Assembly: GCA_028583605.1 (NCBI GenBank)
Contig: CM053328.1
Span: 4,657,304 to 4,721,303 of the forward strand
DNA from: Dastarcus helophoroides
Lineage: Eukaryota; Arthropoda; Insecta; Coleoptera; Bothrideridae
DNA: 64,000 nucleotides
Direction of reading: 5' to 3'
Below, piece by piece: positions 13,201 to 25,200 of this stretch. The position numbers and the translations under genes were made by a program. Positions within the stretch are counted from its first letter, which is position 1, and each line of letters opens with the position of its first letter. A model generated the notes under the pieces. That model made no database searches, had not been told where the DNA came from, and saw nothing but the letters and a program-made list of their open reading frames with translations.

Positions 13201-16200
13201 GAAAAATTATCCGAGATATTGTATTCTAATGCACAGACCAATAGGTTTGAACATTTATTAGATTCGCAGTTTGGAAACCAAATACCGGTTTCGATCTCGT
13301 TAGATCTCGTCAGTTTGGTATATCGAACTCGAATGGTAACAAATGTTCGAAAATCTAGCTTTTTTCAATTGATATCCTTCGGGAAATTTCGACTCTTTGG
13401 TAAATTTCAAAACATTTCAAAATTTCGACCTTATTCCCAAACGATTTTCTCCGGGAAACTCGGACTTTCCTTTAAAGTGCAACTTTATTCACAAACTATT
13501 CTTGAAAAATTTCGATTGTTTTCAACATACGTATTTTTTTCCAAATTTCGGAACATTTCTTTAAAAAATCTGCTTTTTTTCGAAAATTTCTCTCTTTTTA
13601 TTCAATTTTCTCGAAATTTAGATTAAAATTTTCTACGGGAATGAAGATTTTTCTAAATGGAAATTTACTCACAAACTTTTCTTGAAATTTCGATTGGTTT
13701 CAAAATATGTCCTTCTTTCCAAATTTCGCAACATTTCTCTAAAAAATCTGCTTTTTTTCAAAATTTTCACTTTTTTATTCAAATTTTCTGGAAATTTGCA
13801 TTAAAATTTGGCTTCATCTCAAAACAGCGAAACTTTTTCCGCAAAACCCATTTTTTTTCGAAATTTTGACTTTGGCTTCAAAATTCTAGCTTTCTCCAAT
13901 TGATATCCTTCGAAAAATTGCGACTTTTTAGTAAATTTCAAAACATCTCAAAATTTCGACCTTATTCCCAAATGATTTTCTCCGGGAAACTAAGGTTTTT
14001 CTTTAAAGTGTAACTTTATTTACAAATTTTTCTTGAAATTTCAATTGTTTTCAACATACATTTTTCTCTCCAAATTTCGAAACTTTTCTTTAAAAAATCA
14101 GTTTTTTTCGAACTGTTTACTTTTTTTATTCAATTTTCTCGAAATTTAGATTAAAATTTTCTACGGGAAATGAGGAGTTTTTTAAATTGCAAATTTACTC
14201 ACAAACTTTTCTTGAAATTTCGATTGGTTTCAAAATATATCCTTCTTTCCAAATTTCGCAACATTTCTCTAAAAAATCTGCTTTTTTTCAAAATTTTCAC
14301 TTTTTTATTCAAATTTTCTGGAAAATTGGTATTAAAATTTGGCTTCATCTCAAAACAGCGAACCTTTTTCCGCAAAACCCATTTTTTTTCGATACTTCGA
14401 CTTTGGTTTCAAAATTCTAGCTTTTTTCAATTGATATCCTTCGGAAAATTGCGACTTTTTAGTAAATTTCAAAACATCTCACAATTTCGACCTTATTCCC
14501 GAATGATTTTCTCCGGGAAACTAGGATTTTTCTTTAAAGTGCAACTTTATTAACAAACTTTTCTTGAAATTTCGATTGTTTTCAATGTACGTCTTTCTTT
14601 CCAAATTTCGGAACATTTCTTTAAAAAAAGTGTTTTTTTTCGAAATTTTCACCTTTTTTAATTCAATTTTCTCGAAATTTAGATTAAAATTTTCTACGGG
14701 AAATGAAGATTTTTTTAAATTGCAAATTTACTCACAAACTTTTCTTTAAATTTCAATTGTTTTCAAAATATGTCCTTCCTTTCAAATTTCGCAATATTTC
14801 TTTTAAAAATCCGCCTTTTTTAAAAATGTTCACCTTTTTTTATTCAATTTTTATGGAAATTTAGATCAAAATTTGGTTTTTTCTCAAAACTTTGAACCTT
14901 CTTCCCAAAATCCTCTTTTTTTTTCGAAATTTCGACTTTGGTTTCAAAATTCTAGCTTTTTTTAATTGATATCCTTCGGAAAATTGCGACTTTTTGGTCA
15001 ATTTTAAAACATCTCAAAATTTCAACCTTATTCCTAAATGATTTATTCCGGGAAACTCAGATTTTTCTTTAAAGCGTTTACTTTATTCACAAATTTTTTT
15101 TGACATTTCGATTGTTTTCAACATACGTCTTTCTTTTCGAATTTTGGAACATTTCTTTAAAAAATCTGCTTTTTTTTGAAATTTTCACTTTTTTTATTTA
15201 ATTTTCTCGAAATTTAGATTAAAATTTTCTACGGGAAATGAAGATTTTTTTAAATTGCAAGTTTACTTACAATCTTTTCTTGAAATTTCGATTGGTTTCA
15301 AAATATGTCCTTCTTTCCAAATTTCACAACATTTCTTTAAAAAATTTGCTTTTTTTTTAAATTTTTACCTTTTTTATTCATACTATCTGGAAATTTACAT
15401 CAATATTTTGCTTTTTCTCCAATCTTTTTTCTCAAAATCCTTTATTTTCGAAATTTCCACTTTGGTTTCAAAAGTCTAGCTTTTTTCAATTGATAACCTT
15501 CGGGAAATTACGACTCTTTGGCAAATTTCAAGACATATCAAAATTTCGACCTTATTTCCAAATGATTTTCTCCAGGAAACTAAGATTTAAAGGGCAACCT
15601 TAGTCACAAAATTTCCTTAAAATTTTGTTTTTTTTTAAATACGTCTTTCTTTTCAAATTTCGGAACATTTCTTTTAAAAATTATCGAATGATAACAAATG
15701 TTCGAGTTGGATAAACCAAACTGACTAGATATAACAAGATCGAAATCGGTATTTGGTTTCCAAACTTCGAATCTAATAAATGTTCAAACCTATTGGTCTG
15801 TGCATTAGAATCTTTGTCTTCTGGGAACTTTTTCCTAGAGAGCAACCGCTTCACTAGGTGGCAGTGTTTCAACTGTTGGTAGTTCTGCTACCTATGATTC
15901 ACTTTAGACGCCTGGAGGGCTGCATGAATTTGTAGTCTAGGTTGCATTCTACTTGCAAACGAGATATTGTAACAAAAACATAATTATAAAATTTAGTTGG
16001 GAAGTTTCTAGAAAATTTGATAGGGGGAGGCGACCGCGATAATAAATTAAACGGCAGGGTATCCGCAGAGATCAATGGTATCAATGGAACGTGGAACGTC
16101 GTTTTTTTACTCGTCAACAATACTTTGACGCACGACGTTTCTTTTTAGTCATCAAAAAATATTTTAGAATATTCCTTTTTAAAAACATTTATTTAGTCAT

Positions 16201-19200
16201 CAAAAATACTAATAATACAATTCAATTTTTTAGAACTTAGATTTAACAAACTGTTACGGCTCTAAATATGGATTGTTCCTATAGTCCAGGAAAAATGGAT
16301 TTTTATTACAAAATAATTAAATACTAAACTTTTTTTTAGAAATGTCTCCACTTCGATTTAACAAATAAGTAAAGAAAGTTCCCTACCAAGATCATGTGCG
16401 GATTGGCCAGCATGTCGACTTAAAATGGTTGGTTTTTTTGTCAACAACTGACACATTTTAGTCTAACAAAAAAATGTTTTTTATAAAAATTGGAAAGCTT
16501 AGAATTTGATTCAAAAAAGTTATTTGCCATTTTTTCGTAAATCTAGTCGTAACTGGGAAAATGTCATGCTTTTGGATATTTGCATTGATTTCAACATCAC
16601 CTAAAAGGTATAGCATGTGATGCGTTTTTTTAATTAATTTTGCCAAGATGCCTAATGTACTATTCCGTCTTTGGTTAAATTCGTAATTTATTGACATCAA
16701 TGTTTTTATTGGTCTTGATGTTATGTTCTTCATCTAATAATTTACTTCCATGTCGTGATCGAAAAAATAATTATGAGAGTATCTACAAAGGTTTTAAGCT
16801 TTGTGGTATGTATAAAGGTTTCAATGGTATTGTATGTCGACCACCAACAAATCTAGTAGTATTCCTTGCATAGTTAGTAACGCCCTAGCAACCAAGAATC
16901 TTCTAATTACATACTTTTACGCTTCTTTGTTGTCCCTAAAATTAGTGAAAATGTACAGAATACGCACCATCGACCAACTGTCTTTGCAAAAAGTAATCTG
17001 ATCTCGTTTTAGACATTTATTCATTTAGATCCCGTCAACGTATAAACGGCGATAACGATGATGAAGGTGAATGGTAATTAACTCAGAAACGTAACATTCA
17101 GACCAACAAAAGCAGCCCTCCTGCCAAAAAAATCTCAAATCAACGGAAGAGGTGAAGTAGATTAGGCCTTCTGAGGATATCGCTCAAAAAGCACAGGCCA
17201 AAATCTGTACATTTTGGGTAGAGCAGAAATGAGTGCGACTACCCGAAAGCACGCTGTTCCTGAGACATTTTCTCAATAACGACTAACTCTAAAAGAAACT
17301 GATTAACAACTTTTTTATTAGACAATTTAAAGTTCTCCGACTTTTATTAAAAACATTATTTTGTTAGATCAAAATTCTGGAAATTATTGGCAAAGAAACA
17401 AAATTCTCATCTTCAAATCAATATAGCGGCCGTTCCCCACAGGATCTTGGCAGGGAACTTATAAAGTTATTTGTTAAGCGTAAGTGAAGATATTTTTACA
17501 AAATAAAAATGTAGTAATTATTTTTTTGCAACAGGGGTGATTTATCATCTATTTTTTCTGAATTACTAGGAAGTAAATAAAACATGTTTACATTTAAAAG
17601 CAATACATTAAGATTTTGCCTTTGTTCGAAATTATTGATAAAAAAACACCCGCAAAATGTGGAATCAAAATGCAAATTGATTCTGAATTCTGATTAAATT
17701 AATATTAAACACATTCATAAATAATTGTATGCACATGTTATATTGATATTTTACAATGCAAAAGGATATTTTAACTAAAATTATTGACATCTTTGCTAAT
17801 ATAGTTTTAATTAATTCTTAAATACCTTAATATTTTCGTAATATTTATATACTTTTTTTTGGATAATTTGTTTCTGTTGTTTTAGTGATATAAAAAACAT
17901 TGAAATTAATCGATTGTTATTTTAACATTAAGAATCAATTTTAAGATTCGAGATATTATTTTATATCAAAAAACACATTAGGAAAGTCAACTTTAAAACT
18001 GTTCTAGAACACACCACAAAATAAAAAAAATCGCAACTGTTTCTAACAATTATTATTAAAATTAAGAGCTAATATTTTTTTGGGCATGGTATTTATATAT
18101 CTCTATAATGTTTCCAATTTTCACTGAAATCGGTTTTACGCGGTTTTTGAAAAAAAAAATATTTCCTATTCTTTTGGTTTTGCTTGTTCCGATTTTTTCA
18201 AAAATGAAAATAAATAGAATTCTGCAACTTTCAGGATCAAACTATCCTATTAGCAGGAATATACTCTTCAGAGATGATCCCAATATTACTGAAATTAAAA
18301 TAGATCAATTTATAAATGAAAAAATTGGTTTTTATTTTTTTTTAATATGGCGTTCCTTTTTGATCACTTTCAGAATTTGCAAGGTTATTTTGCTTCAAAA
18401 GAGACATAAAAAAATGTATTTCAAAATTATTCTAAAACGTTATCATGAAGAAGAAAAATAATTTCGAAAAAAATTGCCCATTTCTCCTAAATAGCGTAAA
18501 AATTTTGGATTAATATTTTTTTAATATAGCTTTTATACATCTCTATAATATGTCAAAATTTTATTTAAGTCGCTTAAGTAGTTTTTGAGCGAAAAATATT
18601 TTTCTATTTTTCGGTTTTTTTTATTTTTATCAAAAACCAAAATAGATAGAGACCTGAAACTTTCACAATCAAAATATCTTAGTAGCAACACACCCTTAAA
18701 AGATGATCCAGATATCCTTCTGGAGCCGATTCACTATACTAATCGTCCTATGACCTTTTTAAACAAGTCAAAATTGTCGATTAAAAACAGGGGCGGCCTT
18801 AGCCATTGCGAGGCTCCGGGCGGATAGATCTTTAAGAGGCCCTCGTCTTTGTGGAATTTTTAACATAGACGTAGTTAGAATAGGACAGGGTAGGGCGCTT
18901 GCCCCCCCCCCCCAGCTCGTGTGGTTAACGAAAATTTATATTGAACTGAGGTGACTTTCCCTAAAAAATTTCCATTCGACAAAAGTTGTCCTTCTTTAAG
19001 CTATTGATATTTTCTCGAAATTTCGACTTATTTCACGAAATTCGTATTTTTTCATAATTTCTTTCGAAATTTCAAATTTATTCCTAAAATTCGATTTCTT
19101 TCATAAGAATCCGACTTTTGTCAAAATATCAAATTTTTATCTCAAAATTTTTCGTTATATTTTTCGAAATTCTACCATTTCTCAAAATTCGTTTTTTCCG

Positions 19201-22200
19201 AAAATTTCAGCTTTTCTTTAAATTTGGAATTTTTCATTTTAACTTGTTTATCAAGATTTACCTTTTTCCTCAAAATCTGATCAATTTTTTAATAAAAAAA
19301 ATATTTATCTGGACATTTTTATATCGACTTTTTTTGGAAATTTTGTAAAAAGACAAAAAATCCGAGAATGGAATGGTTTATAACTGAAATACAATTTGTT
19401 TCTCAAAATTTCGACGTTTATTTCAATATTGGACATTTTCCGACTTAGGATGAAGCAGGTCAGGGCACATGTCTGCCTCAAACTCAAGCGGTCAAGAGAA
19501 AATTCTAGAAATTACATTTTTTCAAAATTTGTCCTTTTTCCAAAACTTCGATAAAATGTAACTCTCTCTGAAGAATTTCGAGTGTTTATCAAATTTCGAC
19601 CCTTTTCTCAAAATTTCGAACTTTTTTTTGGTTTTCAAGGGAAAAAAATCGAAATTTTCAATGTATTCCTAAAATTCGATTTATTTTATCAGAATACAAC
19701 TTAACTAAAAATTTCGAATTTTTATCTCAAAATTCATCGTTTTATTTTTCGAAATTCTATCATTTCTCTGGAAACTTCGACTTTTCTTTAAACTTTGGTT
19801 TTCTGATAATTTCGACTTTTTTTTTATCAAGATTTACCCTTTTTGATCGATTTTTTGATAACAATATTTATCTGGAAATTTTTATAATGACTTTTTTAGA
19901 AATTTTGTAAAAAGACAAAAATTCCGAGAAAATTTCCCCTGGAATGGGGAAGTACAACTTGTTTCTCAAAATTTCGACGATTATTTCAATATTGGACATT
20001 TTCTGACTCAGGGTAGGACAGAATAGGGCGCATGTCTGCCTCTGATTCAAGCGCTCAAGAAAAAAATCTAGAAATTACATTTTTCTCAAAATTTGTCCTT
20101 TTTCCAAAATTTCGACAAAATTTGACTCTCTCTGAAGAATTTCGAGTGTTTACTAAGTTTTAACTTTTTTCTCAAAATTTCTATCTTTTTTTTTTGTTTT
20201 TCAAGGGAAAAAAATCGAGGTTTTCAAAAAAAAACAAATTTAGAAAAATCGAAACTTTGATATTTTTCTCAAAATCCGCCTCTTTTCGCAAATTTAAAAT
20301 TATCCTGAAATCCCATCCTGTATGTTCCCGGAAAACTGACTATTTTTCCTGGAAATTCGTATCTTTCTTAAAATGTTGACTTTTTTTCAAGACTCGTTTT
20401 TACCACAAACGGGCGGCTATTCTCAAAGTTGCACTTTTTCTTTAAATTTGAATTTTTTCTGGAAAATTTCGATCTTTGATGCTTCATTTGGTAGTTTTTC
20501 TAGAAATGTCGACTGCTTTTCAGAGATTTCGTTTTTTTTTAATTCCTTTATTTTTATTAACATCGGGTTTTTCTGAAGATTTTGATCATTTGGAATTTGA
20601 TTTTTCAGAATTTTTAACAGGTTTCGTAAAATTTGCCTTTTTCCCGATATTTTTATATCAAAATTCGATATTCAACTTTGCTAAAAATTTTCAATTTCTT
20701 TTAAAATTAGTTTAATTTCGTCTTTTCAGAAATTTCGACTTTACTCTCAAAATTCCACTTTTTGGGCTCTTCTTTCGGAAATAATTTTTTCTATCAAAAT
20801 TAGGCCACTTTTCTGAATATTTCTCTTTTCTTTAAATTTTGACTTTTTTAAATTTGACTAGAAATTTCATCTTCATATTTCGCCTTATTTTCGAAATGTT
20901 GACTTTAATTTCAAAATGCCATGTTTTAGTTTGTGGAACTTTCTGGACTTTTTCCTCGAAATTGGCTTTTCCTTTAAATTTCAGTTTTCTCGAAATACGT
21001 CTGTTTTCTCTAAATTAGGTCGGCATATTATCAAAAATTAAAAATGTTGCGAAAAATATTTTTGGGTAATTTCAAGAAAAAGATTTATTGTACATTCAAT
21101 TTCTTTATTGAAATTTAAATATTATGTCAAAATTAGAATAAAAAAGTAAACATTTCGAGAAAAGCGTTTTTGGAGATTACAAATTTTTTCACAACATTTG
21201 GTCTTTGGAAATAATTTAGCATATTTAGAAATTTCGAGTTCTTTTGAAAGGTTGGGTTTTTATTCAATTTCGGTTTTCTAAAAAATCCTTTCCCAAAATA
21301 GGGTTTTTTTAAAAAAATTGGTCGCTTTGAAAATTACGACTTTATTCTACATTTTTCTCTCAAAATTGAACTTTCATTTCTTTAATATTCGTTTTTTTTT
21401 GATTTTTTTTCAAATTTAAGTTTCCGAAAATTTCATGTTTCTCAAAAGTTGTCTTATTCTGGAAATTTTGACTCGTACTAGAAATAGGGATGTTTTATGC
21501 TTCCAAAAATTTCCGTTTACAGTGAAAAATTTTTCTTAAAGTTCCAACTTTTTTTGAAAATTACATCTTTTTTTCACAAAATTCCACCTTTAAAAATATA
21601 ATTTTTTCGAATTTTCAACAATTTTTGAGATTTTTCGAAAGTTAGAATTTTATTTTAAACACGAATTTTTAAACATTCCAACTTTTTCCCAAAATGCGTT
21701 TTTCCTCGTCTCTTTTAAAATTAAAATTTCTCTTGAATTTCACTTTTCTTTAAGTGATTTCAACCTTTTTCTCGACATTTCAACGGTATTTTTTAAAATC
21801 GTTATTTTTTGAAATCTTCGAAATTTGTATAGTTTTTAAAGTTTTCCGAAAGGATCGGTTTTTATTTTAGATTCAATTTTCTGACTGTTTTCGCAAAGTT
21901 CGACTCTATTTCCAAATTTTTAAGTTAATCTGAAAATTCGATTACTCAGTTCATGTAGTTAAATGAAAATATACATATACTCGGAACGTTTTCCGGTTTT
22001 CTTTTTTTATCAATTTTTCAAAATGATTCTTGCCCCTCCCCGAACTAACTCCTGCCTACGCTTATGAATTTCAATGATGATGCTCGACTAGAAATGCAAA
22101 GTCATAAATAAATATATTTGGACTTTTAAAATTGTTTATTGGAAACTAAGAAAATTTAATAAACACAGATTTTTTTTGGTGGAAGGGACCGTTCCTTGGG

Positions 22201-25200
22201 TATCTTCAAAAAAATCCTTCCTGGCCTCAGGGACAAGTTTTGTCCTTCAATTTTTAAACACAAAGATAACAAACTAATAATCATGATAAATAAGGTGCAT
22301 TAATGTCTTAAAAGGATCAGGAATTTAGAAATGATGACGACTGCTTTAGTATAAAAGCATAATCCGACGACAGTTGACAGCTGAAATGAAACACGGGAAT
22401 TCCCCGAATCGTAAACACGAGGAAAATGGAGTACTATCATCAGATTTTGTTTAGCCCCTGCAGTTGGCACTGATACGAAATTTCGTCAATGTGAAAGAGA
22501 AGGAAAGGAACATTCATTGGAGCGAATGAGACAGATATCAGCGCGATAACTACCACGCAAGGGGGCAGCGAGTCCAGTTTTATAATGCGCGGTTAAGGCT
22601 CGAAATTCAAATGAACATTAAAATTCGTGCTATTGCGCGAGGGCACGAGGCCCCCCACAAGAGCAAGGCCCCGGGCGGTTGCCCTGCTTGCCACCCCCAA
22701 AGGCCGCCCCTGATTAAAAAATCATACATTTTCAAAAAAAGTGGAATTTGATGATTTTAGGAGAGGAGTGGGATCTTTCCTCAAATCATATTTCGGCCAA
22801 AAACTAGTTTCGCTCGAATTCTAGTACACCAATACCTTGCGTCGGGGTTACGTTCTAAAAAAACACGACGCAAATTAAAACAAATTAAGATTTTCTATAG
22901 CAAACCATGATCGAAGAAGGTTCCAGGGTTACGAAAATACCACTTTTTAAAAAGAAAATTCAACAAAGTAAACATTTAAAAAACAAAAATAATATAAAAT
23001 TTAATTATATACATACAAAAAACAAAAAAGGGACGTATTCAATTAAAACAAAATAAACTATTCAATTAATTTATGAAAAACAAAATTACTGTCTGATGAG
23101 TCCATAGTGGCTGTTGTCGTAAGTCGGCTTTTTTTTCAACGCAAAATAAATTTCCTTGTAGCAATTGATATTCGTAGCTGCCGCCTGGGACACTTTAAAA
23201 CTCCTTCCGCTGTCAGGGTTTTTAAAAAAAATCTCCATAGCTTCGTCTAACAAACACATCGCTTTGGAAATTTGTTTGGAGGTTAAATTTTGTCCTTCGG
23301 AGATTTCTATTGAACGGCCACTGTCGTCTTCTTCATTAGCAAATTGCAATTCCAGTTGCAATAGTTAATTAGAGAATACTTGGTTGTGCGAGGTTAGCAA
23401 TTCATTTGTCAGTCTCCTCCATACCTTCAAAATTAGACTCTCTAACTAAATTAGAAATTTCATGACGAACAGCTGGTGTACCATCAACTTCGGCACCGCA
23501 TATTCGGTGAACACATTCAGAGGCCATATTTTGCGCCAAACACTATTCAAGCAATATGGTTTAATCTCCTCCCACGAATCGGAAATAATTTCTATGGCTT
23601 TCATAATGTTGAACTTTTTCCAAAACTCTAGCATGGTAGGCTTATCTTGTCCATCAGTCTCACTTAAAAGAAGTTTAAATGTTCGTCGAAGGTAATAACT
23701 TTTAAAAGTCGATATTACTTCTTGATCCATCGGCTGAAAAACTAGTGTCGTATTAGGTGGCAAAAATACAAATTTCACGTTTTCTGACAACTCATAAACA
23801 TAAACTGGATGGCCCGGAGCATGGTCTGCTAGGACCAAAGCCTTGAAGTTTAAATTTTCCTTGTTGCAATAAGCTTTAATTTCTGGAATAGCACAAGTTT
23901 GAAATAATGATGTCATCCATGCTTTTTTGTTTGCTCGCCAGTGGACAGGAACCAGATTCTTTGAATTACCTTTCGTAGCTCTTGGATTTTCTGATTGATA
24001 AATGAGAAATGGTTTAAATTTGAAATCACCATTTGCATTACCACCAAGAAGAAGAGTCAGTCTATCCTTGCTAGCTTTAAATCCTGGGGCAGATTTTTCT
24101 GTTTTAGATATGAAAGTTTTGTTAGGCAGACGTTTCCAAAATAACCCAGTCTCGTCAACATTAAAGACTTGTTTCGGATCATAGTCACCTTCATGAATTA
24201 TTGCTTTTAACTCTGTCGGGTAGCGTTCCGCAGCGCTAGCTGCTTCACCTTTAAGAGCATTGCTGTGCAGATTTGCTCGAACCTTGAGTCTCTCAAACCA
24301 GCCCTGACTAGCTTCAAATATTTCATTCTTGTCTGTATTACTACCACTAGCATTATCGTTGGATACTGCTTTACTTTTTATGTCATCAAATAAGCTTTTT
24401 GCTTTCGTCTGAATTACCATTTTACTTAATGGTATTCTCTGCACAACTTGATTTTCAATCCAAATAGAAAGCAATTGATCATCAAAGCACTCCTTGTACG
24501 GGTCATCGTTTTAGCATCTAATGATGTTGCAGATTTTGCAGCCTCTCTTATTTTATCCCCATCTCGATCTCTAATAATTGTGAGAGTTGTTGCAGCCAGA
24601 CCAACAGCCTTTGCTATCTCCACAGCCTTCTCTCCCTTATCAAATCGTCGCAGAATATCTCTAATTTTGTCTCCAAGCTGATAGTTTTTTTTATATTTTT
24701 GGTAATTCTACCAGCAGCGCCCATTGGCTAAAAAAAGGACAAGTGTATGTAAAAAAAATCATATAACTCTGCCAATAAGTAAATTGAACAAATATTTACC
24801 TTTTTTGCAACTAGAAACAACCCGTAAAAATTTATTATTCTCTTTTAAAAAAAGCACAACACACTAATTGAAACCTTACAAAAGGCACAGCACACTACAT
24901 AATTGAAACAGAACTCTAAAATTATCAAAACAAAGTGAAAATAAAACTGTATTAAAATTGCGTTGATTTTCGGTTAGAAAGGGAATCCCCCAAGTTTTGA
25001 TGGTATGGCGCAATTAGAAACAAAGGTGGTACTATCTTTTAGAAAAAAAAAAAAGAAAATTTCAAAAAATTCAAAAGAAAAATTAAAGACTCGAACCCAA
25101 AACAACGCAACCTCGAAAATCTAACGACGCACAGTGAAAATACGTACTAATTAAGCAGCGATACAACTTCGAAAAAATGCAAAACGAAACGACGTAAAGC

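Larger units (their letters stand above)
13223..15811. mobile_element. Palindromic hammerhead-bearing element split by satellite
   Basis: The outer arms 13223-13329 and 15706-15811 are inverted copies of one sequence (attctaatgcacagaccaat and so on). The arms meet a 21-bp sequence, cgaatg(g/a)taacaaatgttcga, present in the same orientation at 13330-13350 and 15685-15705. Between these lies 2.3 kb of the 525-bp-period satellite, in reverse orientation to the array at 6290-10425. The simplest reading is an original palindromic element of about 235 bp with a 21-bp centre, into which satellite was inserted with duplication of the centre. Each arm carries a hammerhead-like core. Confidence 0.65.

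Noticed and set aside
13219..15479. Chain of plus-strand open frames rich in KFRLFSKY words
   Set aside because: They follow the 525-bp satellite unit by unit; similar frames occur on the minus strand of 6.4-10.3 kb where the satellite is inverted.
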